A DNA stretch of 64,000 nt from an uncultured Dialister sp. Its GTDB lineage: Bacteria > Bacillota > Negativicutes > Veillonellales > Dialisteraceae. The stretch covers positions 1-64,000 of the forward strand of contig URIB01000001.1 in assembly GCA_900547785.1 (NCBI GenBank), in the 5' to 3' direction. Position 1 is the first letter of the stretch; every line of letters starts with the position of its first letter. The translations under genes and the position numbers were made by a program. This document shows positions 9,401-17,096 of the stretch, in pieces. Under the pieces are notes generated by a model. The model was given only the letters and a program-made list of their open reading frames with translations, was not told the DNA's origin and did no database searches.

Positions 9401-9500
9401 TTCTTTTATCGGCGGGCTGCTTTGTGCAACGGTTATCGGACTTTTAGTCGTTCCGGCCTTGTATTGCTGGTATTATAAAATAGAGCGGGAGACAACATAA
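6456..9500 (+). CDS. RND multidrug efflux pump (AcrB/MexF type)
   Basis: Proton-driven inner-membrane exporter of 1014 residues, the full length expected for the hydrophobe/amphiphile efflux family. One TM helix near the N terminus (QIVYFFITAILIGGIW) is followed by the first periplasmic loop, a TM bundle that includes SLIVSLGLLVDDAIIVIE with its paired Asp residues (proton relay), the second periplasmic loop and the second TM bundle. It is translationally coupled to the adaptor and followed by a strong hairpin. The divergent TetR gene is the likely regulator. Substrates cannot be read from sequence. It supports a diderm envelope. Confidence 0.93.
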   Translation: MKWNMAEWAIKHKQIVYFFITAILIGGIWSYFHLGRSEDPDFTIRQAVITAAWPGASAKQITEQITDPLERKLQDTKGLDYIKSFTHDGKTVIYVNLKDSLPADKIRTGWHDVRNLVNDGWKDMPAGAVGPFINDRFDDVYGSIYAVTGDDFSYEEKRKYAEDIRRRLMQVKDVQKIELLGVQKQTMYVEMDQNKLASMGMSPSEVFMMMKQQGTMMPAGMIHTDSRNVAIRVEGLLDTVESLKEIPLHVGERSFKLGDVATVTQRYTEPETSLMYFNGKPAIGIAISMSPGGNNLTLGENLEKELAKEKENLPLGMDIELVADQPSVVNQSIKEFTKSLMEAVVIVMAASFFSLGLWSGIVLALCIPVIICAAFLFMNWQGIDLHLVSLGSLIVSLGLLVDDAIIVIEMMQVKLEQGMDRMEAAEAAYKSCAKPMLAGTLITAAGFIPVGFAAGQTAEYVGSFFWVIASTLILSWLASIFVSPVLGYRFIKVKKEKKKSRWTEKAYRIFHQSIAWCIRFKKTVVILTGAALAGTICLIPFVNQEFFPDSVRPEIILDVNLPSGASVHETKTVMTGIAEHLYGDDRVDSFSTYIGDTAPRFILLFDPKAPEDGHGQMIIVAANGDVRDGLREDTLSFIEDTYPDAKVHARLITTGPPSEYPVMLRILGKEEEKTAELAKKAADLIAAHPNMKKVSLDWPEETPIVRLRIDQDKIRKLGGDNYSVSQDLHVKLSGYAITEAYQGNRLVPVTFRLAGANRERLANLDSLPVHVGGGRYVPLGNIAEVSYENETSTIWRRNLKPTITIRGEVTGAKTADSVVNELYNKTLKEFRETLPDGYVLEKDGAVEWSEKSTKYLAKPLPIMIFLILTILIFQLGKIPLMAIAGMTGILGIIGAILALFITGQAMGFVSVIGMLALSGMVVRNSIILLDQIRQHLESGMNPYDAVVESAALRFRPIMLSSVTDVLGFIPLLPSPFWRPLAVSFIGGLLCATVIGLLVVPALYCWYYKIERETT

Positions 9501-9513
9501 AAGATAAAAAATA

Positions 9514-9554
9514 AAAACGGTCATTTTCCTCATCAAGGAGAATGACCGTTTTGA
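9514..9554. terminator. Bidirectional terminator between RND and usp genes
   Basis: AACGGTCATT pairs with AATGACCGTT around a loop of about 16 bases, with A-rich and T-rich flanks, between two convergent genes. Confidence 0.8.
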
Positions 9555-9562
9555 AATGAATT

Positions 9563-9997
9563 TTATTTTACGATAATCACAGGGCACTTGGCATTGCTGA
9601 GAACATCACGGGAAACGGAACCCATGAGCAAACTTTTCCATGTGCTGCGTCCTCGGTTTCCCATAATAATGAGATCCGCTTTAGTTTCACCGGCCAGATA
9701 CAAGAGCATCGGAACCGGTTCGCCGATTTCAAAAAGTAAATCATGCGCCAGGGAGTCGGGAATGAGAGCTTCCGCTTCCGTCAAATCAATTTGACCGGGA
9801 AAATCTTCTTTTTCTCTTTTTTGCATATCCGAATTGGCGAGGGCGCTGATTTCCAGCGGAGTGGCACTGTTGGAAATGGTGGCGATGTAAATCTTCGGAC
9901 AGTCACAGGAACGGGCGAAAGAAACGGCCGTATTCACAGCACGTTTGGATGGCTCCGATCCATCGTAGGGAACAAGTATGTTTTTAAAATGTAACAT
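9563..9997 (-). CDS. Universal stress protein (UspA family), copy 1
   Basis: Cytoplasmic single-domain Usp of 144 residues. It starts KNILVPYDGSEPSKRA and has the nucleotide-binding motif GNRGRSTWKSLLMGS near the C terminus, marking an ATP-binding Usp. The start at 9997 is chosen because GAGGAG precedes it; the open frame runs 74 codons further upstream but that stretch is low-complexity and hydrophobic and crosses the dps promoter. It is one of three related Usp genes around the dps gene and is divergent from dps. The Usp family is linked to survival of starvation and oxidative stress; the specific role is unknown. Confidence 0.88.
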   Translation of the reverse strand: MLHFKNILVPYDGSEPSKRAVNTAVSFARSCDCPKIYIATISNSATPLEISALANSDMQKREKEDFPGQIDLTEAEALIPDSLAHDLLFEIGEPVPMLLYLAGETKADLIIMGNRGRSTWKSLLMGSVSRDVLSNAKCPVIIVK

Positions 9998-10123
9998 AGT
10001 TTTCACACTCCTCTGCATGGATAATAAAACCAGATGATTATTTATTATAGTATCATATTTGTAGAAAATGTCTAAATATTGAAAATATATCTCAAGAAAA
10101 ATGAAAAAAATTAATTTCATATA

Positions 10124-10152
10124 TTGACAAAATTCGATATAGAAAATATAAT
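10124..10152 (+). promoter_or_regulatory. Promoter of dps
   Basis: TTGACA at 10124-10129 and TATAAT at 10147-10152 are separated by 17 bases, a consensus vegetative promoter. The start codon of dps follows about 50 bases later with ribosome-binding site AGGAGGAAG. Confidence 0.8.
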
Positions 10153-10210
10153 ATAGACACGGAAGAAAAGTTCCGGTATATAATCCATCATATTTTAGGA
10201 GGAAGATGAT

Positions 10211-10648
10211 ATGAAACAAATCAATGAAAGTTTGAACCGTTATTTAGCGAATTTAGTCGTGCTTCACAGAAAGCTCCAAAATTTCCACTGGTATGTGACA
10301 GGGCCGCAGTTCCTGACCCTTCATGAAAAGTTGGAAGAATATTATGATCAGGTGACGGAAGATATTGATACCGTAGCGGAAGAAATTCTGAAACTGGAAG
10401 GAAAGCCGTTGGCAACGCTGGCTTCTTATATGGAAACGGCACAGCTCAAAGAAGCGACCAATGATTTTATTACAGCCGATGAAGTGAAAAAGCACGTGAT
10501 TGATGATTTCACATGGATGAAAAAAGAAATCATCGCTATAAAGAAAGAAGCGGATGATCAGGACATTTATGAAGTGTCGGCTATGGCGGATGAGTTCATC
10601 GCCGGATACAGCAAAGCCATTTGGATGCTGAAACAGTCTTCTAAATAA
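10211..10648 (+). CDS. dps: Dps-family DNA-protection/ferroxidase protein
   Basis: 145-residue ferritin-like protein of the Dps/MrgA type, which forms 12-mers that oxidise and store iron and shield DNA from peroxide damage. The family signature is present: NFHWYVTGPQFLTLHEKLEE, with His and downstream Asp/Glu residues of the inter-subunit ferroxidase site. It has its own consensus promoter and strong ribosome-binding site and ends at a terminator. UspA genes on both sides on the other strand suggest a stress cluster. Whether it binds DNA cannot be told; the N terminus is short and lacks an obvious Lys-rich tail. Confidence 0.92.
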   Translation: MKQINESLNRYLANLVVLHRKLQNFHWYVTGPQFLTLHEKLEEYYDQVTEDIDTVAEEILKLEGKPLATLASYMETAQLKEATNDFITADEVKKHVIDDFTWMKKEIIAIKKEADDQDIYEVSAMADEFIAGYSKAIWMLKQSSK

Positions 10649-10663
10649 TCATTTTCCGTTAAA

Positions 10664-10709
10664 GCATGAAAGGGCAAACGTTGAAAGAAACGATGCCCTT
10701 TTTTCATGC
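10664..10709 (+). terminator. Terminator of dps
   Basis: GGGCA pairs with TGCCC and is followed by six T residues; an outer GCATGAA/TTCATGC pair can extend the stem. Confidence 0.75.
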
Positions 10710-10711
10710 AT

Positions 10712-10746
10712 AAAAAAATCCGCCGGCAATGGTACACCGACAGATT
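10712..10746 (-). terminator. Terminator of usp copy 2
   Basis: On the minus strand AATCTGTCGG pairs with CCGGCGGATT (two G-U pairs allowed) and is followed by a run of T residues, just after the usp stop. Confidence 0.75.
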
Positions 10747-10754
10747 TTCAATGG

Positions 10755-11195
10755 TTATTTCACAATAAATACGGGACATTCGGCATGGGTCAGCATGTAA
10801 TTGGAAACAGATCCGAGGAGGAAACTGTTTAAGGCGCCAAGACCGCGGCTGCCCATGACAATCAGGTCACATCCATGTTCTTTCGCAAGAGCGTCAAGGA
10901 GCGGACCGGCATCCCCTGTTTTTCTTAAGTATTCCGCTTTTACGGCAGCAGGAATCATGGCTTGCGCGTCTTTCAGATTGGTACTGGCCGGGGAGTAGTT
11001 GACCGCTTTCAACTGTTCATTGATGTAAGCTCTTTCCAGATTGTTTACACTCAAGGCGGAAACGTCTTCATCAATGGAAGCGATATACAAAACCGTATTT
11101 TCTGAAGATTCCGCCATAGCAACGGCTTGTTTCAAAGCTCTTTTTCCGTGTTCCGAACCATCGTAGGGAACAAGGATTTTTTTAAAATCTAACAT
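10755..11195 (-). CDS. Universal stress protein (UspA family), copy 2
   Basis: 146-residue Usp domain starting KKILVPYDGSEHGKRALKQA, with the ATP-binding motif GSRGLGALNSFLLGSVS. It is closely related to copies 1 and 3 at both ends but differs in the middle, suggesting older duplication rather than a recent copy. A good ribosome-binding site (GGAGGG) precedes the ATG at 11195. It is in the same direction as copy 3 with about 40 bases between them, so the pair may be cotranscribed. Confidence 0.9.
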   Translation of the reverse strand: MLDFKKILVPYDGSEHGKRALKQAVAMAESSENTVLYIASIDEDVSALSVNNLERAYINEQLKAVNYSPASTNLKDAQAMIPAAVKAEYLRKTGDAGPLLDALAKEHGCDLIVMGSRGLGALNSFLLGSVSNYMLTHAECPVFIVK

Positions 11196-11233
11196 AAATA
11201 GCCCTCCTTTCGGACATAGCCGGATAGAAGAAT

Positions 11234-11677
11234 TTATTTAATGATACAAACCGGACAAGATGCATTGGCCACCATGTGGCTGGATACGGATCCCATCAGG
11301 AAACTTTGGAGCGTGCTGCGGCCGCGGCTGCCCATGATAACGAGATCACAATTTTTTTCAACAGTCAAATCCAAAAGGATATTGCCGGGATTTCCGATCC
11401 GGTACAGAAGTTCATGATTGATTCCCTCCGGAAGCAATGATTCCGCTTCTTCTAAAAGAATTTCACCGGTACTTTTGCCGCTCTCACCCTTTTCTTTTTC
11501 AAGTACATAGGCTTGTGTCAGAGCGATATTTTCGGTGGCGGAAACCGGTGGGGAAACGGTAGCAATGAATAATTTGGCATTGTCGCAGCACTTAAACAAA
11601 GCGACAGCTTGGGTCAATGCCTTTTTTGCGTGCCCGGAACCGTCATAAGGAACCAGAATTCTTTTGAAATCTAACAT
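11234..11677 (-). CDS. Universal stress protein (UspA family), copy 3
   Basis: 147-residue Usp with N terminus KRILVPYDGSGHAKKALTQA and ATP-binding motif GSRGRSTLQSFLMGSVS. The start at 11677 has GAGAGGTGGG upstream; the open frame extends far beyond, even into typA on the other strand, but carries no recognisable protein. It is the first gene of the usp3-usp2 pair. Confidence 0.9.
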   Translation of the reverse strand: MLDFKRILVPYDGSGHAKKALTQAVALFKCCDNAKLFIATVSPPVSATENIALTQAYVLEKEKGESGKSTGEILLEEAESLLPEGINHELLYRIGNPGNILLDLTVEKNCDLVIMGSRGRSTLQSFLMGSVSSHMVANASCPVCIIK

Positions 11678-11965
11678 GATCATCCCACCTCTCTTATACA
11701 TATTGGCTAACCGGAAGAGAATAATGATTACTTTTTCTCTGTTTTTATTATAGCACAGGTCAAGATAAATTAAAGAAAAGGTATTTTGATTTCCTAAAGT
11801 TATCATTAAGGTATAGAGGTGCGATGGACGGAGGGGGGGAATTTTTATGAAGTTTCTAAATATGCTATAATAAATTGTATTTCTTGTTATGAAATAATAG
11901 TTATCGGTTTTATGGTATAATAAAAAAATATATTTTGTCTTTACGCAAGGAGAAACAGGAAAGAA

Positions 11966-13786
11966 ATGATTAGAGAAGATATACGTAATATTGCAATCAT
12001 CGCGCATGTCGATCATGGGAAAACGACTCTTGTCGATGCCATGCTGAAACAGAGCCACATTTTCAGGGAAAACCAGAAAGTGGCGGAAAGAGTCATGGAC
12101 TCCAATCCCTTGGAGCGGGAACGGGGAATCACGATTCTTGCTAAGAATACATCGGTTATGCATGATGGAGTAAAGATTAATATTGTCGACACCCCCGGGC
12201 ATGCCGATTTCGGCGGTGAAGTGGAACGTATATTGAATATGGTGGACGGCGTGCTTTTGCTTGTCGATTCTCACGAGGGTCCGATGCCGCAGACGAAATA
12301 CGTGCTTCGTAAAGCATTGGAGCATCATTTAAAACCGATTGTTGTTATCAATAAAATTGACCGTCCCGACCAGCGTGTGGCTGATGTGGAAGGAGAAATT
12401 CTCGAACTTTTCATGGAACTTGATGCCGATGATGAGCAGCTTGATTTTCCGTTGGTATATGCATCCGCCAGAAGCGGGATTGCCAAGCTTCATATGAATG
12501 ACGAGGGTGTTGATTTATTCCCGCTCTTTGAAGTGATTATGAAACATATTCCCGCACCGGAGGGCGATCCTGACGGCGGGCTTCAAATCATGACGACCAC
12601 TTTGGAAGCGGATGAATATCTTGGAAAAGTCGCAATCGGTCGTATTGCCCGCGGTACGGCCAAACAGGGAATGACGGTCTCTATCACGGACGGAGAAAAA
12701 ATACGAACCGATCATATCGGACAACTTTTCAACTGGCAAGGAATGAAGCGTACCCCCGTCAATGAAGCTAAAGTGGGAGATATTGTCGCACTTGCAGGAT
12801 TTAAGGATATCAATATAGGAGAAACAGTGGCTGATGCGGTGAATCCGGAGGCTTTGCCCGCCATTCACATTGATGAACCGACATTGTCGATGGTATTCCG
12901 TGTCAACAAAAGTCCGTTTGCAGGCCGGGAAGGCGATTATGTAACGTCCCGCCATATTCGTGCCCGCTTGATGAAAGAAATTGAAACGAACGTGGCGCTC
13001 CGTGTGGAAGAAACGGAAACGTCCGATGCTTTCCTTGTTTCGGGACGTGGAGAACTGCACCTGTCCGTTTTGATTGAAACGATGAGGCGGGAAGGATTTG
13101 AACTGGAAGTATCGAAACCGCAGGTCATTTATAAGACAATCAACGGAAAAAAATGTGAACCCCTTGAACGCCTGACCATCGAAGTACCTCAGGAATTTAT
13201 GGGGGCCGTTATGGAAGGACTGGGACCGAGAAGAGCGGAAATGATTTCTATGGAAGAATTGGCGGGCTATATGAAAATGGATTTCTCCATTCCTGCCCGA
13301 GGGCTTCTCGGATTTAGAAGTGAACTTTTGACAACCACCAGAGGAACGGGCATTATGTATCACGTTTTCCAAGGCTATGCGCCTTATAAAGGAGATATTC
13401 CCGAAAGAACGAGAGGTTCTCTTGTCGCTTTTGAAAACGGGGTGACCACCGCTTACGGATTGAACTCCGTTTTGGACAGAGGGGAATTGTTCCTTCCGGC
13501 GGGAGTGGATATTTACGAGGGCATGATTGTGGGGGAAAATTCCCGCGAGCAGGATATGGACGTGAATCCCTGCAAGAAAAAGCACTTGACAAATACCCGC
13601 GCGTCCGGCTCCGATGACGCCATCAAATTGCCGCCGTGCCGCCAATTCACTTTGGAGTCGGCGCTGGAATGGATCAATGAAGACGAATTGGTGGAAGTGA
13701 CACCGGACAATATACGCATGCGAAAGATGATTATTTCCCGTCAGCTGCGTTACAAAAACTCTAATGCCAAGAAAAGTCAGAAATAA
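11966..13786 (+). CDS. typA: Ribosome-associated GTPase TypA/BipA
   Basis: Translational GTPase of 606 residues that binds the ribosome and assists large-subunit assembly, notably under stress or cold. G-domain motifs are intact: G1 AHVDHGKTT (about residues 13-21), switch region with RGIT, G3 DTPGHADF, G4 NKID. The C-terminal part has the BipA-specific domain, including the stretch DMDVNPCKKKHLTNTRASGS. Length and motif order match the family well. It stands alone with its own leader and a terminator. Confidence 0.96.
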   Translation: MIREDIRNIAIIAHVDHGKTTLVDAMLKQSHIFRENQKVAERVMDSNPLERERGITILAKNTSVMHDGVKINIVDTPGHADFGGEVERILNMVDGVLLLVDSHEGPMPQTKYVLRKALEHHLKPIVVINKIDRPDQRVADVEGEILELFMELDADDEQLDFPLVYASARSGIAKLHMNDEGVDLFPLFEVIMKHIPAPEGDPDGGLQIMTTTLEADEYLGKVAIGRIARGTAKQGMTVSITDGEKIRTDHIGQLFNWQGMKRTPVNEAKVGDIVALAGFKDINIGETVADAVNPEALPAIHIDEPTLSMVFRVNKSPFAGREGDYVTSRHIRARLMKEIETNVALRVEETETSDAFLVSGRGELHLSVLIETMRREGFELEVSKPQVIYKTINGKKCEPLERLTIEVPQEFMGAVMEGLGPRRAEMISMEELAGYMKMDFSIPARGLLGFRSELLTTTRGTGIMYHVFQGYAPYKGDIPERTRGSLVAFENGVTTAYGLNSVLDRGELFLPAGVDIYEGMIVGENSREQDMDVNPCKKKHLTNTRASGSDDAIKLPPCRQFTLESALEWINEDELVEVTPDNIRMRKMIISRQLRYKNSNAKKSQK

Positions 13787-13841
13787 TATTTGATGGTATC
13801 ATATAATCAATGAACCCGGATTGTCCCGGCTGTACAACTGC

Positions 13842-13886
13842 GAAAAAAAGGAGGTATAGGAATCAATGTGCCTTATACCTCTTTTT
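13842..13886 (+). terminator. Terminator of typA
   Basis: GAGGTATAGG pairs with CCTTATACCTC (one bulge) followed by five T residues. It precedes the next gene's ribosome-binding site. Confidence 0.7.
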
Positions 13887-13918
13887 ATATCGGTTTTAAA
13901 CTATAAGAAAGGGAAAAG

Positions 13919-14791
13919 ATGGAACCTAAAATCACAGACGCTCCGTTTATCTATTTCATAAAAAGTTTTATCAAACGGTATGTGGACGACGATATCGGAG
14001 CACTGGCTTCGGAAGCCTCCTATTGTTTTATATTGGGACTCATACCGTTTCTGATATTTCTTGTGAACTGTATTCTTTTCTTTGCAGCGCCCCAGCTGGA
14101 TACGATTATGAATTTTCTCATGTATCTTCCCGAGCAGTTTGCAACGAGCATGGAAGAGAACGTGGCAAGGATTGTTGAAGGAAGAAGTTCATTGTGGCTC
14201 ATTTTCGGGTTGGCGGGATCGGTGTGGACGGCTTCCCAGGGAGCGTCCGTTCTTGTCCGGGGCATGGATCATATATTTTTTCAAGACAGAAATATACAAT
14301 CCTGGTTTAAAGTAAGCGTCAAAGCCTGCATATTTACCGTTCTTCTCGTATTTGCCATGATTTTTTCGTTACTTCTCATCGTTTTTGCCAATGCCATTTT
14401 ATTTTTTATAGAGGAATACATTATCCGTCTTCCGGAGATATTCTGGATGATTTGGGAACCTGCGCGGTACGGCATTCCTTTTGTAGTGATGAGTTTTTCA
14501 CTGGCGGCCTTTTACCGCTACGCGCCCAGCCGGTATATTACGAAATGGACGCGGATTGTGATGGCTTCTTTTGCCGTTACGGTCATCCTTCTTCTTGTCA
14601 CGGCGGGATACGGTTACTACATTTTGAATATATCCGGTATGGGTATGACCTACGGATCGCTCATCGGTTTGATTTTTCTTTTCCTCTGGCTGCATTTGGC
14701 GGTGCAGGTGATTCTTGCCGGAGGCGCCATGATTATGGCGTGGGATGATACGAGAAGTTTACGCAGAAAACAAAAAAATATCTGGTCGTAA
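13919..14791 (+). CDS. YihY/BrkB-family inner-membrane protein
   Basis: 290-residue polytopic membrane protein of the YihY/BrkB family (formerly misnamed ribonuclease BN). The conserved N-terminal motif is visible: DDDIGALASEASYCFILGLIPF, followed by about six hydrophobic helices and the stretch GMTYGSLIGLIFLFLWL near the C terminus. The molecular function of the family is not settled; ties to envelope integrity and virulence have been proposed. It starts at an ATG preceded by AAGAAAGGG and ends at a shared bidirectional terminator. Confidence 0.88.
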   Translation: MEPKITDAPFIYFIKSFIKRYVDDDIGALASEASYCFILGLIPFLIFLVNCILFFAAPQLDTIMNFLMYLPEQFATSMEENVARIVEGRSSLWLIFGLAGSVWTASQGASVLVRGMDHIFFQDRNIQSWFKVSVKACIFTVLLVFAMIFSLLLIVFANAILFFIEEYIIRLPEIFWMIWEPARYGIPFVVMSFSLAAFYRYAPSRYITKWTRIVMASFAVTVILLLVTAGYGYYILNISGMGMTYGSLIGLIFLFLWLHLAVQVILAGGAMIMAWDDTRSLRRKQKNIWS

Positions 14792-14798
14792 AGAAATT

Positions 14799-14838
14799 AA
14801 AAACAGAGTCTGCAAGAAATTTGTACAGACTCTGTTTT
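14799..14838. terminator. Bidirectional terminator between yihY-type gene and panD
   Basis: AAACAGAGTCTG pairs with CAGACTCTGTTT around a 12-13 base loop, with T-run on the plus side and A-rich flank giving a T-run on the minus side. The two genes converge here. Confidence 0.85.
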
Positions 14839-14870
14839 TTGTTGTCAATATATTTTTTGAAAAGGAGAAA

Positions 14871-15254
14871 TTATCCGATTTCCCTTTCCTTTTCCGCACC
14901 CCGTGTTTTGAGAGGTCGGTTTTTTTCATCCACCATAACGACTTTGGGAGTGAAATTCTTCGCCTCTTTTTCTTCCATTTGCGCATAAGCGATGATAATG
15001 ACCGTGTCTCCCACGGCAGTAAGGCGGGCGGCCGCTCCATTTAAGCAGATGACACCGCTTCCTCTTTTGCCTGGAATGGTATATGTCTCAAGGCGGGCGC
15101 CGTTGTTATTATTGACGACCTGCACTCGTTCCCCGGGAAGAATGCCTGCAAGTTCGAGTAATTCCTCGTCAATGGTGATACTTCCCATATAATTCAGATT
15201 AGCCTCCGTGACCGTGGCTCTGTGAATTTTTCCGTGAAAAATGGTATAAAGCAT
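14871..15254 (-). CDS. panD: Aspartate 1-decarboxylase (proenzyme)
   Basis: Makes beta-alanine from aspartate for pantothenate synthesis. The 127-residue precursor carries the self-cleavage site YMGS (Gly24-Ser25), at which Ser becomes the pyruvoyl cofactor, and conserved segments GKIHRATVTEANLNYMGSIT and NGAAARL. It overlaps the end of panC (TAATG), so the two are translationally coupled. The C-terminal tail is charged and ends in a Glu/Arg-rich stretch, a little longer than the core enzyme. Confidence 0.95.
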   Translation of the reverse strand: MLYTIFHGKIHRATVTEANLNYMGSITIDEELLELAGILPGERVQVVNNNNGARLETYTIPGKRGSGVICLNGAAARLTAVGDTVIIIAYAQMEEKEAKNFTPKVVMVDEKNRPLKTRGAEKEREIG

Positions 15255-16108
15255 TACTGTGCCTCCAAAATAATATTATCAATCAAACGGGTTGTTCCGA
15301 ACCGTACGGCAAGAGCCAGTAAATTCTGTCCCTTCAGGGGAGAAGATACGGGACGCAGGCCGGGAAGTTCGTACATTTCTATATAATCAATATCGGCAAG
15401 CGGCTCTTTTTTGATTTCTTCTTTTACTTTTTCAATAATCTTGCGGCTGTCCCGTTCCCCGCCAAGGAAATAGTCTTTTCCGTGAGCAAGGCTTTGGGAA
15501 AGAACGAGAGCCGCTTTTCTTTCCTCCGGAGAAAGATAGACATTCCGTGAACTTTTGGCAAGACCGTCTTCTTCTCTTACGATAGGAAGAATGCGAAGCT
15601 CCACATCAAAGAACAGATCGGTCACCATGCGGCGGAGCACTTCCGTTTGCTGTGCATCTTTCAGACCGAAATAAGCACGGTCGGGATGAGCCAGATGGAA
15701 TAATTTCGTCACAACCGTAGTGACACCGCGGAAATGAATCGGTCTTGTTCTGCCGCAAAGCACCTTTGTCACGTCGCCTGTCACTTCGACCCAGGTCATA
15801 TCGGGCGAGGGATACATTTCATCAGGCGAAGGCGCGAAAACGACAGTGGCGCCCGCCTTATCCGCTCTTTCCGCATCTTTTTCAAGCTGGCGGGGATACG
15901 CATCAAAATCTTCATGAGGACCGAATTGTGTGGGATTGACAAAAACGCTCACAATGACCACATCGTTTTCTTTGGCCGCCGTTTCTATCAAAGAAGCATG
16001 TCCTTCATGAAGCGCTCCCATCGTGGGAACAAGACCGATGCTTTTTCCATCTTTTTGGCATTGGCGGGAAAACTCTCTGATTTCTGAAACCGTCTGATAA
16101 ATTTTCAT
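15254..16108 (-). CDS. panC: Pantothenate synthetase
   Basis: Joins pantoate and beta-alanine with ATP to form pantothenate. The 284-residue protein has the nucleotidyl-transferase HxGH-like motif in PTMGALHEGHASLI (about residues 29-42), the substrate segment NPTQFGPHEDFDAYPR and the KDAQQ motif. It precedes panD in one operon. panB and panE are not in this window, so the pantoate branch is encoded elsewhere or pantoate is imported. The 6S-like RNA gene just upstream ends in a terminator about 40 bases before the start codon. Confidence 0.96.
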   Translation of the reverse strand: MKIYQTVSEIREFSRQCQKDGKSIGLVPTMGALHEGHASLIETAAKENDVVIVSVFVNPTQFGPHEDFDAYPRQLEKDAERADKAGATVVFAPSPDEMYPSPDMTWVEVTGDVTKVLCGRTRPIHFRGVTTVVTKLFHLAHPDRAYFGLKDAQQTEVLRRMVTDLFFDVELRILPIVREEDGLAKSSRNVYLSPEERKAALVLSQSLAHGKDYFLGGERDSRKIIEKVKEEIKKEPLADIDYIEMYELPGLRPVSSPLKGQNLLALAVRFGTTRLIDNIILEAQ

Positions 16109-16146
16109 AGACTTTTCCTTTCTTTATAGGATGCAATGCGCATGCA

Positions 16147-16177
16147 ATAAAAAACGCATTCCAAAACGAAATGCGTC
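16147..16177 (-). terminator. Terminator of the 6S-like RNA
   Basis: On the minus strand GACGCATTTCG pairs with GGAATGCGTT and is followed by TTTTTT. Confidence 0.8.
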
Positions 16178-16341
16178 AAAGGGGTAAAGGTAAGTATCCT
16201 GCAAAGGATTCAAAGTACTTATACAGCATTCGTCTCGGTTATTGCAATCCAAGCGATATGAAACCGGTACGGCAAATTCTCCCGCTATGGTTGTCTGGAG
16301 TTCCCGAAAGATACCCCGATGAGAACATACCGCTACCTACG
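16150..16341 (-). ncRNA. ssrS: Probable 6S RNA
   Basis: A free-standing RNA gene of about 190 nt with consensus promoter and terminator and no open frame. The 5' GGUAGCGGUA can pair with the UACCUUUACC near the 3' end as a closing stem. Inside it are an open region with UGUUCUC on the 5' side and a small AUCC/GGAU hairpin on the 3' side, followed by a long imperfect arm, matching the 6S plan of a closing stem, central bubble and long terminal arm. Length is typical for 6S RNA, which sequesters sigma-70 RNA polymerase in stationary phase. The alternative is a panC leader or riboswitch; I found no known aptamer pattern. Confidence 0.6.
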
Positions 16342-16347
16342 TCTGTC

Positions 16348-16376
16348 AATATACAAGGGAATATGAAAAATGTCAA
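16348..16376 (-). promoter_or_regulatory. Promoter of the 6S-like RNA
   Basis: Minus-strand TTGACA (16371-16376) and TATATT (16348-16353) are separated by 17 bases, a strong vegetative promoter reading toward panC with no open frame behind it. Confidence 0.8.
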
Positions 16377-16402
16377 GAAGAATCCGTTTTTAACAGAAAA
16401 AC

Positions 16403-16436
16403 AAAAAAGAGCAACTTTTGGGGTTGCTCTTTTTTG
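16403..16436 (-). terminator. Terminator of the outer-membrane protein gene
   Basis: AGAGCAAC pairs with GTTGCTCT around a short loop, flanked by A and T runs; it lies 16 bases beyond the gene's stop. Confidence 0.85.
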
Positions 16437-16451
16437 AAATTGCTATTTCTT

Positions 16452-16967
16452 TTAGAAGTGATAGTTCAGGCCTATGCCATAGCCGTCTTCGCTTTTTGTA
16501 TTGTCCCGGTCGTAATAAGTGTAGTTGACGTCAAGGTCAAAAGAGGTGGGAACAAGATCCAGCTGGAGTCCTACTTTATATTCCTGCTCTGCAGAAGACA
16601 GTTTTACGCCTGCATAGCCGTCAAGAGGTCCGAGCAAATTGGCCCGGCCTTCTACAAGTCCGTATAATTTGGCGTCCCGGTCATAATAATTTCTGTTTCC
16701 CACGCCGAGATATACATGACCGAGCTTGTATTTTGCGTAAATATCCGTTTCGTTTCCGCCATGGTTCCAATGTCTATATTCCGCACCGAGAATAATTTTG
16801 TTGACCGGTGTAATTTCAATGTGGGCGCTGTGAATCCCGTCTTTGGCGGTATTGTATCCGTAACCTGCTTCCGTTTTCAGGAAAGGTACACCGGGGACGA
16901 GAGCCTGTGCTGTGTAAAGACCGCTTCCGATAGCCAAACCGAGAGTTAAAAACCATATTTTTTTCAT
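16452..16967 (-). CDS. Small outer-membrane beta-barrel protein
   Basis: 171-residue protein with a clear Sec signal peptide (MKKIWFLTLGLAIGSGLYTAQA) and alternating hydrophobic/aromatic segments such as HVYLGVGNRNYYDRDAK and FDLDVNYTYYDRDN. It ends in Phe (GIGLNYHF), the terminal aromatic expected for insertion by the BAM machinery. Perhaps eight strands by size. No close functional family is recognisable; the low-complexity YGY/DRD pattern resembles YfaZ-like or opacity-type porins. The gene is monocistronic. It is among the best evidence in the window for an outer membrane. Confidence 0.75.
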   Translation of the reverse strand: MKKIWFLTLGLAIGSGLYTAQALVPGVPFLKTEAGYGYNTAKDGIHSAHIEITPVNKIILGAEYRHWNHGGNETDIYAKYKLGHVYLGVGNRNYYDRDAKLYGLVEGRANLLGPLDGYAGVKLSSAEQEYKVGLQLDLVPTSFDLDVNYTYYDRDNTKSEDGYGIGLNYHF

Positions 16968-17058
16968 CTCATAATCCCCTTTCTTAGATTTTTCTGTATC
17001 TATTATAGGACAATAAATTAGTTTTTTCTATAGAACGAAAAATTAAAAATGAAAATAA

Positions 17059-17085
17059 AAAAGACGGTATCGGAACCGTCTTTTC
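17059..17085 (-). terminator. Terminator of the malate/lactate dehydrogenase gene
   Basis: AAGACGGT pairs with ACCGTCTT around a 6-base loop; the minus strand continues with a T-rich run. It lies 12 bases beyond the stop codon. Confidence 0.8.
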
Positions 17086-17096
17086 GTTTTTGAAAA

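Noticed and set aside
12515..13645. 376-codon open frame antisense to typA
   Set aside because: It is the mirror of a strongly conserved gene; composition is His/Arg/Ser-rich and there is no start signal.
16150..16376. Riboswitch upstream of panC
   Set aside because: I compared it in mind with TPP, FMN, cobalamin, SAM and lysine aptamers and saw none of their conserved cores; the full promoter-to-terminator unit fits a free-standing RNA better.
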